A DNA stretch of 64,000 nucleotides, taken from contig NZ_LKKO01000001.1 in assembly GCF_001455965.1 (NCBI RefSeq), positions 248,001 to 312,000 on the forward strand. Direction: 5' to 3'. Within the stretch, counting starts at the first letter, position 1. Every line of letters starts with the position of its first letter. A program made the translations under genes and the position numbers. The DNA is from Methylobacterium sp. GXS13 (lineage in GTDB: Bacteria; Pseudomonadota; Alphaproteobacteria; Rhizobiales; Beijerinckiaceae). Positions 9,952-18,736 of this stretch are shown piece after piece. A model generated the notes under the pieces. The model did no database searches and had not been told where the DNA came from. It was given only the letters and a program-made list of their open reading frames with translations.

Positions 9952-9982
9952 GCAAAAAGCGCAGGCCCTCAGGCCTGCGCTT
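9952..9982 (-). terminator. Rho-independent terminator of the 10.0-10.4 kb gene
   Basis: Perfect 11-bp stem AAGCGCAGGCC/GGCCTGCGCTT with a 4-nt loop; on the minus strand it is followed at once by TTTTTGCTTTT. This is the classic intrinsic-terminator layout, 26 bp after the stop of the minus-strand gene. Confidence 0.88.
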
Positions 9983-10008
9983 CCGAAATCTGGAACTGAC
10001 GAGTCGGC

Positions 10009-10437
10009 TTAGTAGGGGCGGCCGTACAGCGGCGAGGTCGGATCCAGCCGGTCGACGAACGAGAGGTCGACGTTGCGGATCGCCGAAGACCGAGCGCCGA
10101 TGAACGGTCCATTGGTGATCGGATCCGGCAGGATGCCGCGGCCGAACCGATCGGTCGGACCATAAGGCGGGGTGAGCTGGTTCGAAGCAGCGATCAAGTA
10201 AGGGTTGAGCGCCGGGTTACGCGAGCCACCGGCACCCGGAACGTTCGACGTCAGGGGCACGTTGCCGGCGTCGAGCCAGCTGCGCGGACGGACGCGGATC
10301 GGGAGCGGACGGCTGACGCTGTAGACGCGACCCGGACCGAAACCATCCTGAGCCTGGGCAGGCGCAGACGCCAGGACGCCGAAGCCGGTGGCGGCGATGA
10401 CGCCGAGAAGAGCGATCTTAAGCGAGCGCATGGCCAA
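10009..10437 (-). CDS. Small secreted protein of unknown function
   Basis: 142 residues (or 140 from the second ATG, MRSLKIALLG). A signal peptide ends at ASAPAQAQ. The mature part is rich in P, R, G and N (GPGRVYSVSRPLPIRVRPR, GPTDRFGRGILPDP) with no cysteine and little predicted regular structure. It has its own strong terminator and therefore its own transcript. No family is recognised; it may be a cell-envelope or surface protein. Confidence 0.75.
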   Translation of the reverse strand: MAMRSLKIALLGVIAATGFGVLASAPAQAQDGFGPGRVYSVSRPLPIRVRPRSWLDAGNVPLTSNVPGAGGSRNPALNPYLIAASNQLTPPYGPTDRFGRGILPDPITNGPFIGARSSAIRNVDLSFVDRLDPTSPLYGRPY

Positions 10438-10567
10438 CCTTGTCTGTGAGTGCCATCAATATGGCGATCGAAGCTTAACAGTTCGCCGCCTTTGATAGAA
10501 CGACGCTTGAGTGGGGCTGTGGTTCCGTGAAAATGGCCGAGCTTCGGCAATTGGCCGTATTCTGGCC

Positions 10568-11383
10568 TCATTTTTTCGTGTGCGCCTTGCGGCGTCCGAG
10601 CGACCCGGTCGGTTCGTTGGCATCCGCCACCGTGGTCACGGTGCATCCGCGCTCTGTACGTTGAGCCGTGAAAGCGGCGGTCGCGCTGGGGTCCGCGGGG
10701 TCGTCCAGGGTCAGGGCGTCGATCATGCAGCCCAACGTTCGCGATTCGGGTGGATGGCCGAGCGGCGCGCAGAGCCAACCGTCGAGACGGAACGTTGTTT
10801 CGCGGCTGACGAAGCCAGTGCAGGTCCGTTGGGCCGGACCGCCGAGGGTGACCTCCAGGGTTTCGACAGTCCCGAACTTGGTCGCCACACGGCCACTCGG
10901 GCCAGTTCGAATGACCGAGAGGGCGGGGCCGTCGGTGGCAGCCCGTCGAGCCAGCAGGATGAACAGACTAGGTGCCGGAGCCGCGTCGTCGCCACGCGTC
11001 AGCGTTACCCGCAGCGCCGGAGCCTCCATGATTTCGAAAGCACCGCGTGCCAGCGCATCTTCGCGTAGTCTACTCGCCGGGTGGATCCGAGCCGCCGCAA
11101 CCCGGACCGGGTCCAGGCCGGGCTCGGCCAGCCCGAACCGGGCCGGTGCCGCCGCGGTGGGAACTTTGGGTGCCGCCGTCGACGGCACGAAAGGGGTCGC
11201 GGCTGCATCGACAGCCACTTGCCGCTGCGCGGCTGGCGGCGTCCGGGCATAGAGACAAAGTCCGGCGATCATCGCCGCGGCGACGACGAGGCGTAGACCG
11301 AGGCCGACGAGCGAGAGCTTTCGCGCGCCTTTGGGGATGTGGGATGGGCCCTGCGCCTCGTTGCGCTGATCGTCTATCTGCAT
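10568..11383 (-). CDS. Single-pass membrane protein of unknown function
   Basis: 271 residues. One transmembrane segment near residues 22-46 (LSLVGLGLRLVVAAAMIAGLC) follows a short charged cytosolic N-terminus, then an alanine/proline-rich linker and a periplasmic domain of about 190 residues with four cysteines (TCTGF, WLCAP, GCMID, RGCTV) that could form two disulfides. No motif tells its function. The C-terminus is basic (RRKAHTKK). Confidence 0.75.
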   Translation of the reverse strand: MQIDDQRNEAQGPSHIPKGARKLSLVGLGLRLVVAAAMIAGLCLYARTPPAAQRQVAVDAAATPFVPSTAAPKVPTAAAPARFGLAEPGLDPVRVAAARIHPASRLREDALARGAFEIMEAPALRVTLTRGDDAAPAPSLFILLARRAATDGPALSVIRTGPSGRVATKFGTVETLEVTLGGPAQRTCTGFVSRETTFRLDGWLCAPLGHPPESRTLGCMIDALTLDDPADPSATAAFTAQRTERGCTVTTVADANEPTGSLGRRKAHTKK

Positions 11384-11700
11384 GGTGTCCCGTACGGACG
11401 GCCCCTTGCCTGGGCCGCCCGCCGATCATCACCGTATCGGGTTGAGCAGCACCCTCCAACCGGCCGTCATGCCCGGCATTCCCGCGACAGGGTGAATCGA
11501 TCCTTGCGGTCGCCGCTCCGGCCTTGACAGCCTCGCCCCTTCGGCGCCTTGCTCGGGTCGGCTGCCACCCCCACCTGATGCGGGTTCGCGGCCGCGCCCG
11601 TATGGCGGGCGCCCCTTCGGCGCGAACGATCCTTCGGCCGAGTTTGCTGGCATGAGCGCGGCACCCGGATCGGTCGGGGTTTTCCGCGCGGAGACGAGAG
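11384..11700. other. Divergent intergenic region before asd
   Basis: 317 bp between the minus-strand membrane-protein gene and asd, so promoters for both should lie here. I see no RNA gene, long palindrome or convincing -35/-10 pair. A purine-rich GGAGACGAGAG immediately before ATG 11701 serves as the asd ribosome-binding site. Confidence 0.6.
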
Positions 11701-12741
11701 ATGGGTTACAAGGTCGCCATCGTAGGCGCCACGGGCAACGTGGGCCGTGAGATGCTGGATATCCTGGCCGAGCGGGCCTTCCCCGCCGACGAGGTTGTGG
11801 CGCTGGCCTCGCGCCGCAGCCAGGGTCAGGAAGTCTCCTTCGGCGACAAGACGCTCAAGGTCAAAGCGCTCGACACATACGACTTCTCCGACACCGACAT
11901 CTGCCTGATGTCGGCGGGCGGCGAGACCTCGAAGGAGTGGTCGCCCCGGATCGGCCAGCAGGGCTGCGTGGTGATCGATAACTCGTCGGCGTTCCGTTAC
12001 GACGCGGACGTGCCGCTGATCGTGCCCGAGGTGAATGCCGACGCGGTGGTGGGCTTCACCAAGCGCAACATCATCGCCAACCCGAATTGCTCGACCGCCC
12101 AGCTGGTCGTCGCTCTCAAGCCGCTGCACGAGGCGGCCACGATCAAGCGTGTCGTTGTCTCGACCTACCAATCGGTCTCCGGCGCCGGCAAGGAGGCGAT
12201 GGACGAGCTGTTCAACCAGACCCGCGCGGTGTTCACCGCCGGCGACATCAAGGAAGGCGGCAAGTTCACCAAGCGCATCGCCTTCAACGTCATCCCCCAC
12301 ATCGACGTGTTCATGGAGGATGGCTACACGAAGGAAGAGTGGAAGATGGTCGCCGAGACCAAGAAGATGCTCGACCCGAAGATCAAGCTGACCGCCACCG
12401 CGGTCCGCGTGCCGGTCTTCATCGGGCATGCGGAGGCCGTGAACGTCGAGTTCGAGCGCCCGCTCTCGGCGGAACGTGCCACCGAGATCCTGCGCTCGGC
12501 GCCGGGCGTGCTGGTGGTCGATAAGCGTGAGAACGGCGGCTACATCACTCCGCACGAGGCAGCGGGCGAGGATGCCACCTACATCTCGCGGATCCGCGAG
12601 GACGCGACCATCGAGAACGGCCTGAACTTCTGGTGCGTGTCGGACAACCTGCGCAAGGGGGCCGCCCTCAACACGGTGCAGATCGCCGAGGTGCTGGTGA
12701 ACCGGAAGCTGCTGACCCGGGCCAAGCCAAAGGCTGCGTAA
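11701..12741 (+). CDS. asd: Aspartate-semialdehyde dehydrogenase
   Basis: Reduces aspartyl-phosphate to aspartate semialdehyde, the branch intermediate for lysine, methionine and threonine; works with LysC (24.7 kb) and DapB (6.6 kb) in this window. 346 residues. Seen: VAIVGATGNVGREML (Rossmann loop, 5-19), NPNCSTAQ with the catalytic C130, STYQSVSGAGKEAMDEL, and VRVPVFIGHAEAVNVEF with the C-terminal substrate-binding residues. It stands alone with a terminator directly behind it. Confidence 0.98.
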   Translation: MGYKVAIVGATGNVGREMLDILAERAFPADEVVALASRRSQGQEVSFGDKTLKVKALDTYDFSDTDICLMSAGGETSKEWSPRIGQQGCVVIDNSSAFRYDADVPLIVPEVNADAVVGFTKRNIIANPNCSTAQLVVALKPLHEAATIKRVVVSTYQSVSGAGKEAMDELFNQTRAVFTAGDIKEGGKFTKRIAFNVIPHIDVFMEDGYTKEEWKMVAETKKMLDPKIKLTATAVRVPVFIGHAEAVNVEFERPLSAERATEILRSAPGVLVVDKRENGGYITPHEAAGEDATYISRIREDATIENGLNFWCVSDNLRKGAALNTVQIAEVLVNRKLLTRAKPKAA

Positions 12742-12764
12742 GACGGCGGCATAAAGATGCGAGA

Positions 12765-12801
12765 CGGCCGCGATCGGAAGATCGCGGCCGCTTTCGTTTT
12801 T
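12765..12801 (+). terminator. Rho-independent terminator of asd
   Basis: Stem CGGCCGCGATC/GATCGCGGCCG (11 bp, loop GGAA, 12765-12790) followed by CTTTCGTTTTT on the plus strand, 24 bp after the asd stop. Confidence 0.9.
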
Positions 12802-12838
12802 CACGGTCGCTGATCGAGGCGTGCGGAACAGCGATTAC

Positions 12839-12932
12839 CGTCATTGCAAGCACTGTGAAGCGACCCAGTGCAGCGCGCGACCTCCCGATGTGGCGTTTCC
12901 CTGGCTTGCTTCGCTGCGCTCGCAGTGCCGGC
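12839..12932. repeat. Intergenic inverted-repeat element (GTCATTGC...GAAGC type)
   Basis: Imperfect arms of about 32 bp: arm 1 begins CGTCATTGCAAGCACTGTGA at 12839, arm 2 (12899-12932, CCTGGCTTGCTTCGCTGCGC) is its approximate complement. The element fills most of the 430-bp space between asd and the phosphodiesterase gene. Similar sequences are dispersed in many alphaproteobacterial genomes. The two arms have diverged, so it looks old. The rest of this space holds only the asd terminator and the short leader of the next gene. Confidence 0.7.
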
Positions 12933-13171
12933 GCGGCTGGAAAGACATGCGAGGGTGTCTCCGGTGGTCCGATGGTCTGCGAATGAGCAGAAGCCGACCG
13001 ATCGCCTGTGTGCGGGGCATTTTTTAAGGTGCTGATCGGTTCGACAAACAGTCCTGCGCTTTGCAACCTGATGCGAACACGCTGGCCTTTTGGCACCGCC
13101 CGGTTCCCTCCTGTCACAGCACTGTAATCTTCGCCGGCCACGCCGCTGCCCGGATCGGTCGGAGATTCGTG

Positions 13172-14998
13172 ATGCGTCGCGTCATCGTTGCCTGCCTCGT
13201 CGGATTGTGCGGCTCCAGCGCCGACCGTGCCGAGACGCGGCCCCACAACGTCATCCTGTTCGTGGCTGATGGCCTCCGGGCCGGGATGGTGAACCCGCAG
13301 AACGCGCCGACCATGGACCGGCTGATGAAGACCGGTGTGCGCTTCACCAACACGCACTCGATGTTCCCGACCTTCACCATGCCGAACGCCACCGCCATGG
13401 CGACTGGCCATATGCTCGGCGATACCGGCCAGTTCGGGAACACGATCTACACCGCCTTCCCGGTCCCGGGTGCCGGCGACAGCCTGACGCCGTTCCTCGA
13501 GAGCGACCCGGTGCTCGGGGACGTCGACGAGCATTTCGCCGGCAACTACCTCAATGAGGAGACGATCCTGAAGGACGCCCGGGCCAAGGGCTTCTCCACC
13601 GCCAGCATCGGCAAGCTCGGGCCGTCCCTGGTCTTCGATCACACCGAACGCTCGGGCCAGTACAACATCCATATCGACGACAGCACCGGCCGGGCGGGCG
13701 GGATGCCGCTGGGCGACGCGTTCCGCGCCCGTTTGAAGGAGGTCGGCCTGCCGGACCAGGCACCGACCCGCGGCGCCAACGGCCAGGCCGGCACCGCCGA
13801 GACCGCCGGCACGGTCGTGGCCAATGTCGAGCAACAGGCCTATTTCGCCACCGTCGCCACCAAGGCCGTGCTGCCGCTGTTCAAGGCCCGGCAGAAGCCG
13901 TTCGTGCTGGTGTTCTGGTCGCGCGATCCTGACGGGACGCAGCACAACCAAGGTGACAGTCTCGGGCGTCTCGTGCCCGGCATCAACGGGCCGACGAGCC
14001 TCGCCGCCATTCGCAACGCCGACGACAACCTCGCTGCCCTTCAGGCCGCCTTGCGCGAGCAGGGCCTAGCCGAGACGACGGACATCGTGCTCACCTCCGA
14101 TCACGGCTTCTCCACGATCTCGAAGGAGAGCGCCACGAGCTTCGCCGCGTCACAATCCTACAAGGGTGTGCCGGCCAGGCAGCTGCCGCCGGGCTTCCTC
14201 GCCATCGATCTTGCGCACGACCTCGGCCTGACCCTGTTCGATCCGGACGCGAAGGGCGCCAAGATCGAGACGGGGGCCTTCCCGAGCCGGGCCAACGGCC
14301 TGATCGGCTCCGATCCGGTCAAGCCCGACGTAGTGGTTGCGGCCAATGGCGGCTCGGACCTCGTCTATGTGCCGAACAGCGATAAGGCACTGGCCCGGAA
14401 GGTGGTCGAGGCGCTGTCCCGCCAGGATTACGTCAGCGGCCTGTTCGTCAGCGACGCGCTCGGCGCGATCCCCGGCACCCTGCCGCTCTCGTCCATCGCC
14501 CTCGACGGGTCGGCCCTGACCCCGATGCCGGCGATCGTGGTGAACTTCCGCAGCTTCTCCACGGGCTGCGCCGATCCCACCACTTGCGGCGTCGAGGTGT
14601 CGGACACCACCCTGCAGCAAGGCCAGGGCATGCACGGCAGCTTCGGGCGCTCCGACACCCGCAACGTCATGGGCGCTGTCGGCCCGAGCTTCCGGGGCGG
14701 CCTGGAGAGCGACATCCCGGCGAGCAATGCCGATCTTGGCAAGACCATCGCCCGGATCCTCGATCTCGACATTCCCAGCAAGGGCAAACTGGTCGGCCGG
14801 GGCCTGACGGAGGCGATGGTCAACGGCGCGCGGCCCACGGCGCAGAAGCATATCCGCCGCTCGGAGCCGGACGCGGCCGGCATCGTGACGGTGCTGAACT
14901 ACCAGACGGTCGGCGAGACCCGGTATTTCGACGCCGCCGGATATCCAGGCCGGACGCTGGGCTTGGTCGAGGGGGCCCACGCCGCGGGCGGGCACTGA
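13172..14998 (+). CDS. Type I phosphodiesterase/nucleotide pyrophosphatase-like protein, exported
   Basis: 608 residues of the alkaline-phosphatase superfamily. A short signal-like N-terminus (MRRVIVACLVGLCGSSADRA) precedes PHNVILFVADGLR, where the aspartate is a metal ligand; FPTFTMPNATAMATGH contains the threonine nucleophile of NPP-like enzymes; FWSRDPDGTQHNQGD and LTSDHGFSTI give further metal-binding D and H residues. SD GGAG at 13161 favours ATG 13172. It probably hydrolyses phosphodiesters in the periplasm; the substrate is unknown. It has its own promoter region and a shared downstream hairpin. Confidence 0.88.
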   Translation: MRRVIVACLVGLCGSSADRAETRPHNVILFVADGLRAGMVNPQNAPTMDRLMKTGVRFTNTHSMFPTFTMPNATAMATGHMLGDTGQFGNTIYTAFPVPGAGDSLTPFLESDPVLGDVDEHFAGNYLNEETILKDARAKGFSTASIGKLGPSLVFDHTERSGQYNIHIDDSTGRAGGMPLGDAFRARLKEVGLPDQAPTRGANGQAGTAETAGTVVANVEQQAYFATVATKAVLPLFKARQKPFVLVFWSRDPDGTQHNQGDSLGRLVPGINGPTSLAAIRNADDNLAALQAALREQGLAETTDIVLTSDHGFSTISKESATSFAASQSYKGVPARQLPPGFLAIDLAHDLGLTLFDPDAKGAKIETGAFPSRANGLIGSDPVKPDVVVAANGGSDLVYVPNSDKALARKVVEALSRQDYVSGLFVSDALGAIPGTLPLSSIALDGSALTPMPAIVVNFRSFSTGCADPTTCGVEVSDTTLQQGQGMHGSFGRSDTRNVMGAVGPSFRGGLESDIPASNADLGKTIARILDLDIPSKGKLVGRGLTEAMVNGARPTAQKHIRRSEPDAAGIVTVLNYQTVGETRYFDAAGYPGRTLGLVEGAHAAGGH

Positions 14999-15030
14999 CC
15001 GCCGATCGAAGCACCCACCCAATAGGCGAA

Positions 15031-15056
15031 GGGCCGTACCTGGTGGGGTACGGCCC
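15031..15056. terminator. Bidirectional hairpin between convergent genes
   Basis: 10-bp stem GGGCCGTACC/GGTACGGCCC with a 6-nt loop, in the 117-bp gap between the plus-strand phosphodiesterase gene and the minus-strand GapR gene. No long T run on either side, so termination is likely but not certain. Confidence 0.65.
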
Positions 15057-15115
15057 TGTTCGATTCCGATCTGGCTCCGGCCTCCGAACCTCGTGCCGGC
15101 TCGGCAGCCTAAGCC

Positions 15116-15412
15116 CTACGCCATGCCGAGGGCCTGCATGTAGAGCTCGAGGATCGCCTCCTGCTCCTGGCGCTCGCTGTGATCCTGCTTGCGGATCCGG
15201 ATGATCGTGCGCACTGCCTTCGCGTCGAAGCCGCGGCCCTTCAATTCGGCGAACACCTCCTTGATGTCGCCCATGATGCCGGCCTTCTCCTCTTCGAGGC
15301 GCTCCAGGCGCTCGATGAACTGCTTCAGCTCGTCGGCGGCCACGCCTTCGGAAGACGAGACGTCGCCCCCGGGCCGCTGGGCCGCAGCAGTGGGCATCGA
15401 ATGGGCGTTCAT
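15116..15412 (-). CDS. gapR: GapR-like nucleoid-associated protein (DUF2312)
   Basis: 98 residues; the DUF2312 domain starts about residue 24 ([20 protein letters not shown]), continues [31 protein letters not shown], and ends with ELYMQAL. In Caulobacter GapR binds overtwisted AT-rich DNA ahead of replication forks and stimulates topoisomerases. The coiled-coil N-terminal half and basic helix are both present. The gene symbol rests on family similarity. DUF1244 lies upstream on the same strand. Confidence 0.9.
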   Translation of the reverse strand: MNAHSMPTAAAQRPGGDVSSSEGVAADELKQFIERLERLEEEKAGIMGDIKEVFAELKGRGFDAKAVRTIIRIRKQDHSERQEQEAILELYMQALGMA

Positions 15413-15513
15413 GGGGCTCTCCGGGATGCGCGGCGCGGTTGCGCCCTGGACCGTTGGTTAAGGGTCCGAACTTACCGGAAGCTTAGCCGATTCTCGCCCG
15501 CCGGGTCGCCGCC

Positions 15514-15822
15514 TCAGTGATCCTTGCCTTGCGCCGCGGTGAATCCCGCCTGTTGCTCCGGGCTCGCCTCGCTCTGATGCTTCGCCTTCCACTCACTGTA
15601 GGGCATCCCGTAGACCGCCTCGCGGCTCTCGTCCTTGGTGAGCGGCACGCCGGTCTCGTCGGCGGCATCCTTGAGCCAGTTCGACAGGCAGTTCCGGCAG
15701 AAGCCCGCCAGGTTCATCAGGTCGATATTCTGCACGTCGGTGCGATTGCGCAGATGCGACACGAGCCGGCGAAACACCGCGGCTTCGAGTTCGGTCTGGG
15801 TCTGCGGGTCGATCTCGGGCAT
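15514..15822 (-). CDS. DUF1244 family protein
   Basis: 102 residues beginning MPEIDPQTQTELEAAVFRRL; the characteristic block is IDLMNLAGFCRNCLSNWLKD, with two conserved cysteines (C-x2-C), followed by REAVYGMPYSEWKA. The family is small, cytosolic and common in proteobacteria; its function is not established. The ATG at 15822 is chosen because the upstream extension is proline/arginine-rich and not family-like. It lies between the amidohydrolase-like gene (62 nt away) and gapR on the same strand. Confidence 0.9.
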   Translation of the reverse strand: MPEIDPQTQTELEAAVFRRLVSHLRNRTDVQNIDLMNLAGFCRNCLSNWLKDAADETGVPLTKDESREAVYGMPYSEWKAKHQSEASPEQQAGFTAAQGKDH

Positions 15823-15884
15823 CGTCGGAATCGCTTTTCGGTTGAGGTCAGGCCGCCCGGATCTTGGGATCGGACGCATGCCGA

Positions 15885-16649
15885 TCAAGCCGCGATCAGC
15901 GGGCGCAGGATTCGGGCGAAGCGCTCGGCCCATTCCTCCTGGCCGGCCTCGCCGGCGATGAGATCCTGGCGGATCTCAACCAGGGCGTTGGGCAGGCCGC
16001 GGGCGGTGGCGTGGCGATCGATCGTGTCACCCGGCAGGCCGCCACCATAGGGCTGGTTGTCGCCGACCGTGAGCCCGGCCGGATCGGCCTCCAGGGATTC
16101 GATCAACGGGCGGGCAAAGCGCGCATCCCGATCGTACAGGATGCCGACCTGCCAGGGCCGAGCGATGCCGCGCCAATAGGGTGTGAAGCTGTGCATGGTC
16201 AGGATCGCGGGGGGGCGGCCGGCGGCCTGGGCGGCCGCGACCGCTTCGTCGATCGCGGCGTCGAACGGCGCGTAGAAGCGCGCGATCCGGGCCTGCTTGC
16301 CGGCCTCGTCGATCCGCGCGTTGCCGGGCACCACGGCGCCGTCGGAGAGGCGCATCACAAGGGTCGGATCGGATCGACCGCGGTTCGGGTCGATGATCAG
16401 GCGGGAGAAATTCGTCAGGATCGCCGGCACGTTCAGCCGGGCCGCGAGCCCGCGGGTCACGGCCGCGGCGCCGATATCGTAGGCGATGTGCCGGCGGAAC
16501 TCGGCCTCCGGCACGCCGAGTTCGATGTCGGGGGGCACGAAATTCGAGGCGTGGTCGCAGGCGAGGACGAGGCCGCAGGCCGGATCACCCGGGATGATCT
16601 CGCACGGGTGCGGGGCCGGGGCGCGCGCTTCTGTCTCCGGACGGGTCAC
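15885..16649 (-). CDS. N-formylglutamate amidohydrolase-like protein
   Basis: 254 residues. Members hydrolyse N-formylglutamate or similar N-acyl amino acids with a metal ion. Seen: LVLACDHASNFVP (28-40) with DH as likely metal ligands, RLIIDPNRG, LTMHSFTPYW with a conserved histidine, and VEIRQDLI near the C-terminus. The histidine-degradation genes hutUHI are not nearby, so it need not be HutG; many alphaproteobacteria carry such solitary copies of unknown substrate. It is divergent from the glycerate kinase gene. Confidence 0.85.
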   Translation of the reverse strand: MTRPETEARAPAPHPCEIIPGDPACGLVLACDHASNFVPPDIELGVPEAEFRRHIAYDIGAAAVTRGLAARLNVPAILTNFSRLIIDPNRGRSDPTLVMRLSDGAVVPGNARIDEAGKQARIARFYAPFDAAIDEAVAAAQAAGRPPAILTMHSFTPYWRGIARPWQVGILYDRDARFARPLIESLEADPAGLTVGDNQPYGGGLPGDTIDRHATARGLPNALVEIRQDLIAGEAGQEEWAERFARILRPLIAA

Positions 16650-16842
16650 GGGGCTCCGAGGGTTGGATCTGTGGGACGGCGCCGATCGCGCTTGCCGTGG
16701 GGCGGCGGCTCGGGCAGATCATCGGGTGAGGCCAGATGCCTACCAAACAACGTGCGCTCACGGCAAGAAACGGGCCCGCCGCCCACAACGCATGGGCGGG
16801 GATCGCACGCAAGAAACTGTAGTGAGGAGCCCGTCCGACGCC

Positions 16843-18162
16843 ATGCCCGAGACCGTCCCGCCCATCGCCGATCCCGTCATCCTCAAGCAGCGCGCGCTCC
16901 TCGAGACCCTGCTGACTGCCGGCATCCGCGCCGCCCATCCGGACCTGTGTCTGCCCGCGCACCTGCCGGCGCCGAGCCCGGGGCGCCTGATCATCCTGGC
17001 GGCCGGCAAGGCGGCAGGGAGCATGAGCGCCGTGGCGAGCCGGTTCTATCGCCAGCAGCACGGGCTCGGCGACGACCGGATCGTCGGCCTCGCGGTGGCG
17101 CGCCATGGCTACGGCCAGGACGCGCCAGGTATCCACATGGTCGAGGCCGGCCACCCGGTGCCGGACGAGGCCGGCATCGCCGCCACCCAGGAGGCCCTGC
17201 GGCTGGCCACCGAGGCCGGCCCGGACGACGAGGTGCTGGTGCTCCTGTCCGGCGGCGGCTCGGCCAACTGGATCGCCCCGGCCGGGGACCTGACGCTTGC
17301 CGAGAAGCAGGCGATCACCCGGGCGATGCTGCGCTCCGGCGCGCCGATCGGCGAGATCAACACGGTGCGCAAGCACATCTCCCGGATCAAGGGCGGCCGG
17401 CTCGCCATGGCCGCCCGCAACGCCCGGCGGATCCTGACGCTCGCGATCTCCGACGTGCCGTTCGACGATCCGGCGGTGATCGCCTCGGGCCCGACCGTGC
17501 CCGATCCCTCGACCCTGGCGGATGCCCGCGCGATCTGCGAGCGCCGGGGCATCCCGCTGCCGGAGACGGCGATCCGTCTGCTGAACGACCCGAACAACGA
17601 GACCCCGAAGGCCGGCGACCCCGCCTTCGCCCGGGCCGAGTACCGCATCATCGCCCGGCCGATCGACGCCCTGGAAGCCGCCGCTGCAGCCGCCCGGGAA
17701 GCGGGCTACGAGCCGATCATGCTGGGCGCCGACCTCGAAGGCGAGGCTCGGGAGGTCGCCGCCGTGCATGCCAGCGAGGCCAAGCGCTACAAGGCCGCCG
17801 GCCAGCGCGTGGCTTTGATCTCGGGGGGCGAACTCACCGTGACGATCCGGGGCGAGGGCCATGGCGGCCCGAACCAGGAATACGCCCTGGCGCTTGCCGT
17901 GGCGCTCGACGGCGAGCCCGGCATCTTCGGGATCAGCGCCGACACCGACGGCACCGATGGCGGCCGCGGCCTCGCCACCGACCCGGCCGGCGGCCTGGTC
18001 GACCCGACCACCCTGGAACGCGCCCGCGCCGCCGGCCTCGACCCCGCCGCGATGCTGGCGCAGAACGACTCGACCGCGTTCTTCGCGGCCCTCGGCGACC
18101 TCGTGAACCCCGGTCCGACCCGTACCAATGTCAACGATTGCCGTATCATCCTCGTCGGGTAG
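16843..18162 (+). CDS. gckA: D-glycerate 2-kinase (GckA/TtuD, MOFRL family)
   Basis: Phosphorylates D-glycerate to 2-phosphoglycerate, the kinase step of the methylotrophic serine cycle. 439 residues with the two-domain DUF4147 + MOFRL layout: LIILAAGKAAGSMSAVA (50-66), VLLSGGGSANWIAPAG, EINTVRKHISRIKGGRLA, ASGPTVPDPST, and C-terminal LISGGELTVTIRGEGHGGPN with ISADTDGTDGG. The ATG at 16843 fits the family start (SD GTGAGGAG). A DUF1036 gene and pyk follow, so glycerate kinase and pyruvate kinase are probably cotranscribed. Methylotrophy itself is inferred. Confidence 0.92.
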   Translation: MPETVPPIADPVILKQRALLETLLTAGIRAAHPDLCLPAHLPAPSPGRLIILAAGKAAGSMSAVASRFYRQQHGLGDDRIVGLAVARHGYGQDAPGIHMVEAGHPVPDEAGIAATQEALRLATEAGPDDEVLVLLSGGGSANWIAPAGDLTLAEKQAITRAMLRSGAPIGEINTVRKHISRIKGGRLAMAARNARRILTLAISDVPFDDPAVIASGPTVPDPSTLADARAICERRGIPLPETAIRLLNDPNNETPKAGDPAFARAEYRIIARPIDALEAAAAAAREAGYEPIMLGADLEGEAREVAAVHASEAKRYKAAGQRVALISGGELTVTIRGEGHGGPNQEYALALAVALDGEPGIFGISADTDGTDGGRGLATDPAGGLVDPTTLERARAAGLDPAAMLAQNDSTAFFAALGDLVNPGPTRTNVNDCRIILVG

Positions 18163-18619
18163 TTTTTTTGGGAGCGGAGCCGCGGCTCCGCTCGCGCTGT
18201 CGGTGGCCCTGGGGATCGGTGTCGCACTGCTCGGCACAGGCCCCGCCAAGGCCGACCTGCGCCTGTGCAACCAGACTGCCAGCAAGGTCGGTATCTCGCT
18301 GGGCTACCGGGACCCGCAGGGCTGGGTCACGGAGGGCTGGTGGGATCTGGCCCCGAAGGCCTGCGAGACCCTGCTCAAGGGCGCGCTGGCGGCACGGTTC
18401 TATTACGTCTTCGCGGTCGACTACACGCGCGGCGGCGAGTGGAGCGGGCGCTCGCTGATGTGCACCCGCGATTCCGAGTTCACGATCCGCGGCGTCGAGG
18501 ATTGCCTCGCCCGCGGCTACGACCGGAACGGCTTTTTCGAGGTCGATACCGGCGAGCAGAAGAGCTGGACCATCCAGCTCACCGACCCCAACCGGGCGGA
18601 CGCGCCGGCCAAGCCGTGA
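18128..18619 (+). CDS. DUF1036 exported protein
   Basis: 163 residues. The start overlaps the end of gckA by 35 bp in another frame, implying translational coupling. A hydrophobic segment (22-42) ends in a signal-peptidase site at GPAKAD; the mature domain LRLCNQTASKVGISLGYRDP, EGWWDLAPKACETLL and MCTRDSEFTIRGVEDCLARGY is typical DUF1036, with four cysteines that probably pair in the periplasm. The function is unknown. Position between two central-carbon enzymes is curious because the product is exported. Confidence 0.9.
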   Translation: MSTIAVSSSSGSFFGSGAAAPLALSVALGIGVALLGTGPAKADLRLCNQTASKVGISLGYRDPQGWVTEGWWDLAPKACETLLKGALAARFYYVFAVDYTRGGEWSGRSLMCTRDSEFTIRGVEDCLARGYDRNGFFEVDTGEQKSWTIQLTDPNRADAPAKP

Positions 18620-18736
18620 CGGTGCCGGGGCGCCCTTGACGCTGCCCCGTGCCGGATGCCTACACCCGCACCCAACAAACCGACGCCGCCGAGGACGAAC
18701 TCGCGCGGACGCGGCGGAACACCCGGAGGATCACGC

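Noticed and set aside
10511..11252. Plus-strand frames opposite the 10.6-11.4 kb membrane-protein gene
   Set aside because: They have no signal or motif, while the minus frame has a clear membrane segment and four periplasmic cysteines.
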